NCBI GenBank assembly: GCA_946497925.1 | Contig: CAMMMG010000007.1 | Location: 1-40,581, forward strand | Direction of reading: 5' to 3' | Source: an uncultured Mycoplasmatota bacterium | GTDB lineage: Bacteria > Bacillota_I > Bacilli_A > RF39 > UBA660 | Length of the DNA: 40,581 nucleotides | Part shown: piece by piece, positions 18,365-25,225 of the stretch | Layout: every line of letters begins with the position of its first letter | Numbering within the stretch: position 1 is the stretch's first letter | Translations under genes and position numbers: made by a program | The notes under the pieces: generated by a model | Database searches by the model: none | Told to the model about the DNA's origin: nothing | Seen by the model: only the letters and a program-made list of their open reading frames with translations

Positions 18365-18490
18365 TTATATCATAGTTCTCATCACGAGGCGGAACGAGTT
18401 GTTACTGTTAGGACCACCAAGATTAATAGTTGCGTTAAAGTTGAAAACACCCGCATTAGTAGTATTATTATAACCACCGCCGCGCACCAT
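18365..18490 (-). repeat. Array unit 4 cassette
   Basis: Reads MVRGGGYNNTTNAGVFNFN and ends SFRLVMRTMI with TAA. It is the only unit where the frame stays open upstream (64-aa ORF), but that extension does not resemble the target protein. Confidence 0.75.
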
Positions 18491-18556
18491 AACATAAATA
18501 AAACGGTATTTAAAAGTTTTTCCCAAACAAATTTTATCAAAACTACATAACAAAAA

Positions 18557-18573
18557 CAAGGCTAAGAGCCTTG
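18557..18573 (-). terminator. Terminator between array units 5 and 4
   Basis: 7-bp perfect stem CAAGGCT/AGCCTTG with a 3-base loop, followed by TTTTTG on the minus strand. A transcript of unit 5 would end here and not run into unit 4, which sets unit 5 apart from the other four. Confidence 0.7.
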
Positions 18574-18711
18574 CCTATGATTACTGATATTCGCCCAAAT
18601 AAACTACTAACCATCATCATATATATAAGTTTACTTATAAAAGTAGGAATTAAATCTCTAGGATATTAATTTTTTATTATATACACAATAACTTAAATTA
18701 CGATTATATCG

Positions 18712-18824
18712 TAGTCACGCTCATCACGAGGCGGAACGAGCCTTACGAGCATCGTATCAAAATAGAGCAACAAAGAATATTGACGAAATCAATTACACAA
18801 AAAACCACCGCCGCGCAACAACCA
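18712..18824 (-). repeat. Array unit 5: template-like copy of the target VR (113 bp, identical)
   Basis: Identical base for base to 19870-19982 at the end of the target gene. It keeps the conserved borders (TTGTTGCGCGGCGGTGGT and CTCGTTCCGCCTCGTGATGAG). Its core is a different, shorter, T-rich sequence with no NAGVF or SFRLVM in frame. By position and identity this would be the template repeat paired with the VR. In sense orientation it is poor in A, unlike known template repeats. A 6-bp hairpin (TACGAT/ATCGTA, 18699-18713) stands at its 3' edge. Confidence 0.7.
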
Positions 18825-18874
18825 AAATATTTGGAAGCAATAAAAGAGCGAAGTACCAACATCAAGAGAAAACA

Positions 18875-18927
18875 GTACAATGATTTAATCCCTATCATCT
18901 AATTATTAGATGACAATTTCATTGTAC
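18875..18927. other. Nested hairpin between unit 5 and the flavin reductase gene
   Basis: Outer 9-bp stem GTACAATGA/TCATTGTAC encloses an 8-bp hairpin TCATCTAA/TTAGATGA. On the plus strand it is followed by AAAAAC, on the minus strand by TGTTTTCTC. It may terminate transcription or fold the 5' end of a unit 5 RNA. Confidence 0.5.
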
Positions 18928-18983
18928 AAAAACTAAAATTAAATAACAATGAAAGTTTTTTCCAGTTTTACTATCGGTTAATA

Positions 18984-18992
18984 TGATATAAT
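18984..18992 (+). promoter_or_regulatory. Extended -10 promoter of the flavin reductase-rubredoxin gene
   Basis: TGATATAAT at 18984-18992 with no clear -35. The strong RBS AAGGAGG follows at 19001. Confidence 0.65.
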
Positions 18993-19011
18993 TAACATTG
19001 AAGGAGGAAGT

Positions 19012-19671
19012 ATGGATACAGCAGTTTTAAACAATATTACTTATGGTATGTATATAGTAACTACAAAAGATAATAATAAAAATGTAGGCTGTATTATTAA
19101 TACAGTAATGCAAATAACATCAAAAAATCCTATAATATCTATAAGTTTAAACAAAGAAAACTATACAAATAAAGCATTAAAAGAAAACAAAAAATGTGCA
19201 ATATCTATTTTAACAGAAGAAACAAAGCAAAAAACAATTTCAACATTTGGATATTTTTCTTCAAAGGACATAGACAAATTCAAAGATATAGAATGGGAGG
19301 AAATAAATAACTTACCTGTAGTATTAGAAAATATATCAGGATATATAATAGGAGAAGTTATAGATATAATAGATGTTAATACTCATGATGTATTTTTAAT
19401 AAAGATTAAAAACACAAAACAAACATCTAATAAAACACCAATGACATACAAATACTATCATGAAGTTTTAAAAGGTAAATCACCTTCTAAAGCACCAACA
19501 TATAATGAAACAAAGGAGAAGGAAAATATGAAAAAAGGAAATAAATATAAATGCACAATCTGTGGTTATATATATGATGATGAAAAAGAAGACATAAAAT
19601 TTGAACACTTACCCGATGATTGGAAATGTCCAATATGTGGAGTAGGTAAAGATAATTTTATTAAAATATAA
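19012..19671 (+). CDS. Flavin reductase-rubredoxin fusion protein
   Basis: A 219-aa two-domain redox protein. Residues 1-155 form a FMN-binding flavin reductase-like domain ([48 protein letters not shown]). After a charged linker, residues 172-219 are a rubredoxin with both iron-binding knuckles (CTICGY and CPICGVG). Such fusions (high-molecular-weight rubredoxin type) pass electrons from NAD(P)H to oxygen- or NO-reducing flavodiiron proteins or rubrerythrin in anaerobes. It lies on the plus strand inside the DGR, between the array and the target, with its own promoter and terminator. It is probably a host gene that the array has grown around, not a DGR part. Confidence 0.88.
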   Translation: MDTAVLNNITYGMYIVTTKDNNKNVGCIINTVMQITSKNPIISISLNKENYTNKALKENKKCAISILTEETKQKTISTFGYFSSKDIDKFKDIEWEEINNLPVVLENISGYIIGEVIDIIDVNTHDVFLIKIKNTKQTSNKTPMTYKYYHEVLKGKSPSKAPTYNETKEKENMKKGNKYKCTICGYIYDDEKEDIKFEHLPDDWKCPICGVGKDNFIKI

Positions 19672-19673
19672 TT

Positions 19674-19709
19674 AAGTCCGTGGCTTATCAAAAGAAAAGC
19701 CACGGACTT
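19674..19709 (+). terminator. Terminator of the flavin reductase-rubredoxin gene
   Basis: 13-bp perfect stem AAGTCCGTGGCTT/AAGCCACGGACTT followed by TTTTC on the plus strand. Confidence 0.9.
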
Positions 19710-19749
19710 TTTCTACTTCTTTACAAATAATCAAAAAAAAACGAAAATC

Positions 19750-19779
19750 GCCTCGGGGCAAAAAAGAGGGCCCCGAGGC
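19750..19779 (-). terminator. GC-rich terminator after the DGR target gene
   Basis: 10-bp stem GCCTCGGGGC/GCCCCGAGGC, nine of ten pairs G-C, with a 10-base loop. On the minus strand it is followed by GATTTTCGTTTTTTTTT. Very GC-rich for this genome, so it is likely strong or part of a mobile piece. Confidence 0.75.
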
Positions 19780-19855
19780 TAATCATCACGAATAATTCGA
19801 CAATATTCTTTCTTTCTCTATTTTTACCATCTTATTTTGCTCAGTGAAGAAGAGT

Positions 19856-19871
19856 TAGTCCTTACGGACTA
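19856..19871 (-). other. Hairpin at the 3' edge of the variable region
   Basis: TAGTCC/GGACTA with a GTAA tetraloop on the minus strand, 1-2 bases overlapping the end of the 113-bp repeat. Studied DGRs have a short hairpin just after the variable region that is needed for target recognition; this one fits in place and size. Confidence 0.65.
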
Positions 19872-19982
19872 GTCACGCTCATCACGAGGCGGAACGAGCC
19901 TTACGAGCATCGTATCAAAATAGAGCAACAAAGAATATTGACGAAATCAATTACACAAAAAACCACCGCCGCGCAACAACCA
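19870..19982 (-). repeat. Variable region (VR) of the DGR target
   Basis: 3' end of the target gene, identical to array unit 5. The conserved block CTCGTTCCGCCTCGTGATGAG at its 3' side is shared with all five array units and is the candidate initiation site for mutagenic homing. Read in the frame used by units 1-4, the block and what follows encode SFRLVMSVTSP then TAA (the TAA is in the hairpin loop). The present core is not in that frame and brings a TGA at 19947. Confidence 0.8.
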
Positions 19983-21725
19983 TGGGTACTCCTCACTTAC
20001 CATCGTCCTAGCATCATTATACCATCCTGATGTCTCACTTAATCCATGTGATAAACATTCACTTCCATTACATGCTGTACTAGGATTATTACTTGTATAC
20101 TTGTTATAATACTTTGCTTCTGGCATACTCTCAAATCCACTTGAAGCTACCATATCGTTATAGTTTCCCATAACATACTCCCAAGCTCCTCCTGACATAT
20201 CATATACACCATAGATTGTTCCCGTTGTACTGGCTCCTACTCCTTTTCCTGTCATTCCTTCTTCTGTTCTTATATTATTATCATATGTATATTGACATCC
20301 ATAATCTGTATTTGCATTACTTGGACTTCCATAACTACATCCCGTTATATAACTATCTGATTTATTTTGATATACTTCCTTTTCTGCACCTGTATAGTTC
20401 TCATTTCCTAATTTCCCATATTTACTTTGACTTAAATAACTTACTACTGCCCATTCATTATTTTTCATAGAATGTGAGTTCATATTTGTACTAAATCCAT
20501 ATCTATTTCCTTCTGCACTCACTTTTGTCGCTACTGCATGAATATTACTTACATTTATATTTCTCCAACTTGTTACATTTGGTTTTATCATCGCATCAAG
20601 ATTAGTTACATTTCCTCCTCCATATTCGGCACTCGGATTACTACTACTTGTCTCAAACTTTCCTACCCATATTCCACTAAGTTCTTCATCACCAAATGTA
20701 AATGCATCTGGAGTATACCAATTTTTAGGTTTTTCCGTTGCAAGATATTTTGCAGTACCTGTATCTTTTTCATCTTTACTTATAAACTTAATATCAATCT
20801 CTCCTGGTAAAGCTGCTGTTGGATTACTGTTCAAATACACTCCTCTTTTTCCGTAATAGTTTGTTCCATTCTCACTTGCTATTGTATAACTATATCTCGG
20901 TATCCATACCCACATTGTTTCTACATCATCCATATTTATTTCTGTTCCAACTGGAGCGCTTATGTATTCAGCTAACTTATCACTTTTTACAGTAACTGCA
21001 TTAGCCCATATACCCATATCATAGTTATACCAACCATTACTAGTATCCGTTTTAACCCAATTATAACCATCATGTTTAATTGCTATCATATTACTATCCA
21101 TATCCGGAGCATTAACTGCATCATTTCCTTGTTCAAAATCAGGGTCATCTACTTGTTGTGTTGCAAATACTTTAAGTTGTCCTAAATACACTTTACCCAT
21201 CGCTTCATTAGTAGCATTTATATTTAACCAAACTTTTAACTCTCCATCAATTACTTCTTTAGAATCTATAACTCCATAACTTATAATTGATGAATCAGAA
21301 AGACTTCCTGTAAATGTTCTATCTCCCATTTTAAGTTCATATCTTACATCTCTAGGATCTAACAATTCACAACTTCCTCCATCTGTTGTTTGACAATTAG
21401 ATAAAGCTTCTTCATCATCTACTAATGAAAGTGTATAATATAATCCTATATTACTTTTATTCTCAAGTGAAAACTGATAAGGTGTACCACTTTTTCCATC
21501 ATCATCATATGTTGGAATAACATTCACAAGTTGTATACCATCATTTTTTTCATTTAAGACTAAATCTATATTACCAACTATAATTTGAACATCCTTTTTT
21601 CCTTTTAAAGTTGTCCTAAGCCAAGCATATGAAACACCAATAATTATAATTAAAAGAACTACAAGAGTAATAATAGCCACCTTTTTCTTATTCTCTTTCA
21701 AAGTTCTCCCTATATTTTTAACCAT
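19947..21725 (-). CDS. DGR target: membrane-anchored protein with FGE/C-type-lectin-like end, now truncated
   Basis: 592 aa. Residues 1-35 are a basic start plus one membrane helix (VAIITLVVLLIIIIGVSYAWLRTT). The next ~170 residues look like the camelysin/TasA-type exported beta domain (VGNIDLVLNE). From about residue 220 there is a formylglycine-generating-enzyme-like/C-type-lectin domain (IYGVYDMSGGAWEYVMGNYN, SGWYNDARTMV, YPWLLRGGG), the usual DGR target fold, with the variable region last. It stops at RGGGFLCN, so the final beta strands (SFRLV) are lost from the product. A secreted or surface ligand-binding role is inferred. RBS AAGGAGG lies 13 bases before ATG, rather far. Upstream are two palindromic repeats. 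Confidence 0.85.
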   Translation of the reverse strand: MVKNIGRTLKENKKKVAIITLVVLLIIIIGVSYAWLRTTLKGKKDVQIIVGNIDLVLNEKNDGIQLVNVIPTYDDDGKSGTPYQFSLENKSNIGLYYTLSLVDDEEALSNCQTTDGGSCELLDPRDVRYELKMGDRTFTGSLSDSSIISYGVIDSKEVIDGELKVWLNINATNEAMGKVYLGQLKVFATQQVDDPDFEQGNDAVNAPDMDSNMIAIKHDGYNWVKTDTSNGWYNYDMGIWANAVTVKSDKLAEYISAPVGTEINMDDVETMWVWIPRYSYTIASENGTNYYGKRGVYLNSNPTAALPGEIDIKFISKDEKDTGTAKYLATEKPKNWYTPDAFTFGDEELSGIWVGKFETSSSNPSAEYGGGNVTNLDAMIKPNVTSWRNINVSNIHAVATKVSAEGNRYGFSTNMNSHSMKNNEWAVVSYLSQSKYGKLGNENYTGAEKEVYQNKSDSYITGCSYGSPSNANTDYGCQYTYDNNIRTEEGMTGKGVGASTTGTIYGVYDMSGGAWEYVMGNYNDMVASSGFESMPEAKYYNKYTSNNPSTACNGSECLSHGLSETSGWYNDARTMVSEEYPWLLRGGGFLCN

Positions 21726-21801
21726 TAAACTTTATCTACCTCCTTATATTATCAAATTATTCTAATTAAATAATAACATCTTTTGGGAAAATATGAAAGA
21801 A

Positions 21802-21853
21802 TTTTGACAAAATTTATTTACTATTAATTTTGTCAAAATTTATTTACTATTAA
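21802..21853. repeat. Two 26-bp direct repeats with palindromic cores
   Basis: TTTTGACAAAATTTATTTAC and TTTTGTCAAAATTTATTTAC begin at 21802 and 21828, differing at one base over 26. Each core (ATTTTGACAAAAT / ATTTTGTCAAAAT) is nearly palindromic and the reverse complement of the other. They lie between the DGR target and the kinase gene and could be operators for the target. Confidence 0.7.
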
Positions 21854-21867
21854 TTAACAAAAAGAAA

Positions 21868-21884
21868 AAGACTCTAAAAGTCTT
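21868..21884 (-). terminator. Terminator after the TGS-kinase gene
   Basis: AAGACT/AGTCTT stem with a 5-base loop and TTTTTCTTTTTG tail on the minus strand, overlapping the stop codon. Confidence 0.65.
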
Positions 21885-23538
21885 AATCATGATAACAACT
21901 ACCACCAATAAATTCTCTAAGTATAGAATCATCTGGAATACTCTCACTTGGTATAGGTAATATAAGTCTTAAGATATTTAAAAGTCTCTTTGCCTCTTCA
22001 TAATAAGCTGAATCTTCATCTACTGAATAAAGTAAGGGTTCAACATAAGTTTTTAACACTCCTAACTCATATATTAATGCTGTATTAATAGTAACATCCG
22101 CTTCATCTTGATAAGGGAATATATATTTCTCTTCCCCACTTCTAACATTATTCCAAACTCTCAAAGTATCAACTACATTATATCCTCTAGTTCTATTGTC
22201 TCTAATTATTCTTCTTAAAAGTCTATTATCTGTAGTAGGAAAACGATTATGATAATCTATATTAAGTTCCGTCAATGCAGATAAGTATATTTTAAATTTA
22301 TTTTTAGCAGGTATTTCTTTTAACACTTTAGGGTTTAAGGCATGTATTCCTTCTATTAATAAAATATCATCTTTATCTAATTTTAACTCTTTAACAAACT
22401 CTTTAACTCCTTCTTTAAAGTTATAAATAGGAGCCAATACTTCTTTACCTTCTAATAATTCATTAATTTGTTTGGTTAATAACTTATTATCAACTGCCTC
22501 AAAACACTCATAATCTTTCTCACCTTTTTCATTTACTGGTGTCTTATCTCTATCCACAAAATAATCATCCATACTAATCATTTTAGGATTAAGTCCAAAA
22601 CTCTTTAAATACATACAAAGTTTAGTAGTAGTTGTCGTTTTACCACTAGAAGATGGACCAGCAAGTAATATTATTTTCTTATCTTTTTTATTATCTACTA
22701 TCTTTCTAGCCACATTTAATAGTCTATTACTCTGTAAAGTTTCATCTATTCTAATTAAATCTGCAATCTTACCACGACTAACAACTTCATTTAAATCAGC
22801 AATAGTTTCTATTTTCATTAATTTAGTCCAATCTCTACATTCTTTAAAGACTTTAAACATATTAGGATGATGAGTATATGTTTTAATTTGATTATGAGAA
22901 TATTCTGTAGGAAACTGTAATACAAAACCATTATCATCGACATAAGTTAATTTAAACTCTTTTAAACAGCCAGTAGATGGAGGCATTTGTCCATAAAAGT
23001 AATTATAGTAATTAGAAAGTCTATAAAGAGTAATAGAAGTATTAGTATTATACTTCATAATTTTAGCTTTAGCTAAATCATTAATACTCTCAAAATAATG
23101 TATTGCAGATATTCTATCAACACTAACTTTAGTAATAGACAGATCCATCTCAACTAGTTTTAACATCTTTCTAGCTATTGTCTTTAAAATTGTCTCAGTA
23201 AGAGGAAAAGTTGTTTTAATATAGATTCCCTTATCTAAAGAGTGCATTACTTTAATATTGGCATCTAGTCCAAATATCTCTTTAACAGCAACTACTAAAA
23301 GAAAGGTTAAACCAGCAATATGAGCTCTATTACCTATCTTAGAATTCAAATCGAAAAAAGTTATTCCACAAGAATCATTAACTACATAACTAAGTTCTTT
23401 AGAAACATTATTAACACTTGCAAGAATAATAGGAAAACGATAATCTTTCTGATATTCTTTACTTAATTGCAATAAAGTTGTACCTCTGCTTACTATCTCT
23501 TCTTTACCATTTATTGTTACTTTAACATCTTCTATCAT
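21883..23538 (-). CDS. TGS-domain uridine/nucleoside kinase-like protein
   Basis: 551 aa. Residues 1-60 resemble a TGS domain (VKVTINGKEEIVSRGTTLLQL) and residues 60-230 the editing-like region of threonyl-tRNA synthetase. The second half is a P-loop kinase of the uridine kinase/phosphoribulokinase family (LLAGPSSSGKTTTTTKLCMYLK, SMDDYFVDRDKTP, LIEGIHALNP, RIIRDNRTRGYN). Firmicutes carry this fusion widely as a nucleoside kinase; its true substrate is not settled to my knowledge. Length is normal. RBS AGAGGGTG precedes ATG. It is a single-gene transcript with a promoter and terminator. Confidence 0.88.
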   Translation of the reverse strand: MIEDVKVTINGKEEIVSRGTTLLQLSKEYQKDYRFPIILASVNNVSKELSYVVNDSCGITFFDLNSKIGNRAHIAGLTFLLVVAVKEIFGLDANIKVMHSLDKGIYIKTTFPLTETILKTIARKMLKLVEMDLSITKVSVDRISAIHYFESINDLAKAKIMKYNTNTSITLYRLSNYYNYFYGQMPPSTGCLKEFKLTYVDDNGFVLQFPTEYSHNQIKTYTHHPNMFKVFKECRDWTKLMKIETIADLNEVVSRGKIADLIRIDETLQSNRLLNVARKIVDNKKDKKIILLAGPSSSGKTTTTTKLCMYLKSFGLNPKMISMDDYFVDRDKTPVNEKGEKDYECFEAVDNKLLTKQINELLEGKEVLAPIYNFKEGVKEFVKELKLDKDDILLIEGIHALNPKVLKEIPAKNKFKIYLSALTELNIDYHNRFPTTDNRLLRRIIRDNRTRGYNVVDTLRVWNNVRSGEEKYIFPYQDEADVTINTALIYELGVLKTYVEPLLYSVDEDSAYYEEAKRLLNILRLILPIPSESIPDDSILREFIGGSCYHD

Positions 23539-23565
23539 CTTAACACCCTCTTAATTCTATATATG

Positions 23566-23594
23566 ATTATACCAAACTTACCATGCAAAGTCTA
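23566..23594 (-). promoter_or_regulatory. Promoter of the TGS-kinase gene
   Basis: Minus-strand perfect -10 TATAAT (23566-23571), 17-bp spacer, weak -35 TAGACT (23589-23594). Confidence 0.5.
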
Positions 23595-23662
23595 ATAATT
23601 TTGCCACATCTTGTAGGGTATAATTTAAAGTTTATTTGGATATAGTAGAATTAGGTGATAAT

Positions 23663-24232
23663 ATGAATTTAGTACCAATGATTGTAGATAAAGAAATAAA
23701 TGGCGAAAGAAGTTATGATATTTTTTCTAAATTATTAAAGAATAGAATAATTATATTAAGCGGCACTATTAATGATGAATCTGCTAATACAATAGTTGCA
23801 GAACTACTCTACCTAGATTCTCTAAATCATGAAGACATATCTCTTTACATTAATTCCCCAGGTGGCTCTGTAACAGCAGGCTTCGCTATCTATGATACGA
23901 TGAATTTAATTAAGAGTGATGTCTCTACTATTTGTATGGGTTTATCTGCATCAATGGCAGCTTTTCTCCTATCTAGTGGTTCAAAAGGAAAAAGATATGC
24001 TCTACCTAATAGTGAAATAATGATACATCAACCATTAGGAGGAGCAGAAGGTCAAGCGACAGAGATTAAGATAGCAGCAGAGCATATCATTAAAACTAAA
24101 AAAAAGCTAAACAAAATCCTAGCTTTAAATACTAAACAAAAATTAGAAAAAATAGAACAAGATACAGAAAGAGATTATTTCTTAGAAGCTAAGGAAGCTA
24201 AAGAGTATGGACTAATAGATAAAGTTCTCTAA
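23663..24232 (+). CDS. clpP: ATP-dependent Clp protease proteolytic subunit
   Basis: Serine protease that forms the barrel degrading unfolded proteins with Clp ATPases. Catalytic triad: Ser in [14 protein letters not shown] (near residue 90), His in [10 protein letters not shown], and Asp in [18 protein letters not shown]. The fold start [15 protein letters not shown] and [20 protein letters not shown] (oxyanion and handle region) are intact. The ATG at 23663 follows AGGTGAT; the ORF track begins 27 bases upstream at a TTG. Length 189 aa. Its last four bases overlap the convergent DUF3006 gene. Confidence 0.96.
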   Translation: MNLVPMIVDKEINGERSYDIFSKLLKNRIIILSGTINDESANTIVAELLYLDSLNHEDISLYINSPGGSVTAGFAIYDTMNLIKSDVSTICMGLSASMAAFLLSSGSKGKRYALPNSEIMIHQPLGGAEGQATEIKIAAEHIIKTKKKLNKILALNTKQKLEKIEQDTERDYFLEAKEAKEYGLIDKVL

Positions 24233-24447
24233 TCTACAAAGACTTTATCCATTAGTTTTTTTATTTTCTTCTTACGTTCTTTCGTTTTCTTTTTATTAAC
24301 AAAAACTTCTTTAGTGTCACTATTAATTTCTAAAACATCCCCTTCTTTAACAGTAGGAAGTTTATCTATTCTATAAGTCATAACTTTTCCTTTATCTAGT
24401 TCAACCACTACTAAATTATTCTCTATTCTATCAACAATTACTTCCAT
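24229..24447 (-). CDS. DUF3006-family small protein
   Basis: 72 aa. [27 protein letters not shown]...GDVLEI followed by a basic [12 protein letters not shown] end matches the DUF3006 pattern (a small beta-barrel of unknown role, often beside secreted hydrolases). There is no RBS close to the ATG; AAAGGAGGG lies about 30 bases upstream and serves instead a 8-codon ORF (GTG at about 24460) that overlaps the start. Convergent with clpP. Confidence 0.75.
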   Translation of the reverse strand: MEVIVDRIENNLVVVELDKGKVMTYRIDKLPTVKEGDVLEINSDTKEVFVNKKKTKERKKKIKKLMDKVFVD

Positions 24448-24531
24448 AGGTTTAACATATTCACTAAATATAAAAGTCCCTCCTTTCTTATAATATCTCT
24501 TTCTAAAGACACTATAACAGAAAAGAAAAAC

Positions 24532-24555
24532 TTTGAAAAATTACGATTTTTCAAA
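24532..24555. terminator. Strong AT hairpin in the 24448-24718 gap
   Basis: 10-bp perfect stem TTTGAAAAAT/ATTTTTCAAA with a 4-base loop; on the minus strand it is followed by GTTTTTCTTTTC. It looks like a minus-strand terminator. The nearest minus-strand transcript that could use it is the whiA operon, reading through the convergent HTH gene. The rest of this 270-base gap holds the leader of the DUF3006 gene and the upstream region of the HTH gene. Confidence 0.5.
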
Positions 24556-24685
24556 ATTCAAAGTATTTTTATAAGCAAATTTAAAAATTCCCTATAGGAA
24601 AATAAAATATCTATATCCAAAAATATTTACATTTCCAAAATTACAACTTTTTCACTTTTTTAACACATAAAGTCCGATTGCGTTC

Positions 24686-24706
24686 AAGTATTAACTTTTC
24701 ATACTT
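24686..24706. promoter_or_regulatory. Inverted repeat before the double-HTH gene
   Basis: AAGTAT/ATACTT separated by 9 bases, 13-40 bases before the start. It overlaps a possible promoter (TTCAAG, 17 bp, TACAAT), so it could be an autoregulatory operator. Confidence 0.4.
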
Positions 24707-24727
24707 ACAATAAAACTGGTGATTAAA

Positions 24728-25207
24728 TTGAAAGAATTAGGAAATAGAATGGCAATGCTTCGGCACAACAATAATTTAAAACAGAAAGATATTGCAAAAA
24801 TATTAAATGTAAAAGAAAACACTTATTCTAAATGGGAAAAATGTTCTAATGACATACCTTTAGAGAAAGTTAATATACTAGCAAATTATTATGATGTTAA
24901 CTTAGATTATCTATTAGGAATCTCTAACAAGATAGAACATAGTGAAAAATTAAAGATTGACTACAAGAAGATATGTGAAAGGCTATTAGAACTTAGAAAA
25001 GAAAATCACTTAACGCAAGACAGGCTAAGTGATAAAATAGGATTTTTTCAAACAACTTACTCTAGCTTTGAAACTGGTGTAAGACGCCCTACTACTTATA
25101 AATTACTTTATATAGTAAACTTTTATAATGCATCAATAGACTATGTTGTAGGTAGAACTGATACTAAAAAAGTATATAAAAGAAGCTCATCTAAAATAGC
25201 TAAATAG
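24728..25207 (+). CDS. Double HTH (XRE) DNA-binding protein
   Basis: About 159 aa with two XRE/Cro helix-turn-helix domains in tandem: LGNRMAMLRHNNNLKQKDIAKILNVKENTYSKWE (residues 3-40) and ICERLLELRKENHLTQDRLSDKIGFFQTTYSSFE (about 78-115). Each is followed by the DYLLGIS / DYVVGRT type ending common in phage-repressor-like regulators. A TTG at 24728 has GGTGA just upstream; the ORF track starts at GTG 24719, which overlaps that RBS. A tandem pair can bind a two-part operator as a monomer. Targets unknown. Confidence 0.8.
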   Translation: MKELGNRMAMLRHNNNLKQKDIAKILNVKENTYSKWEKCSNDIPLEKVNILANYYDVNLDYLLGISNKIEHSEKLKIDYKKICERLLELRKENHLTQDRLSDKIGFFQTTYSSFETGVRRPTTYKLLYIVNFYNASIDYVVGRTDTKKVYKRSSSKIAK

Positions 25208-25225
25208 TATTCTTATACATTATAT

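Larger units (their letters stand above)
17180..18830 (-). repeat. Tandem array of five ~350-bp DGR cassette units
   Basis: The marker ATCACGAGGCGGAACG recurs at 17326, 17672, 18029, 18381 and 18722, spaced 346, 357, 352 and 341 bases, and once more in the target gene at 19881. On the minus strand each unit consists of a short RGG...SFRLVM cassette, then a conserved AT-rich spacer. In units 1-3 the spacer has a 9-bp inverted repeat CTATGAT AT/ATATCATAG about 40 bases apart (interrupted in unit 4). Units 1-4 also have a second hairpin (TTCTAGT/ACTAGAA or a variant). Only the cassette resembles the target protein; sequence before RGG is unrelated to it, so these are not truncated target genes. 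The array fills the gap between the target side and avd, where a DGR template would be expected. Confidence 0.85.

Noticed and set aside
17180-18830. CRISPR array
   Set aside because: The units are ~350 bp with long conserved cassettes and spacers, not short repeats with unique spacers, and no cas genes are near.
19870-19950. TGA read as Trp (code 4) extending the DGR target
   Set aside because: Read-through would add about 24 residues ending at TAG without restoring SFRLVM, and other genes here (sigma factor, trxB-like, HD gene) end properly in TGA.
20216-20810. Plus-strand ORFs in the DGR target gene
   Set aside because: Antisense shadows rich in Tyr/Leu/Ile from the complement of the target codons.
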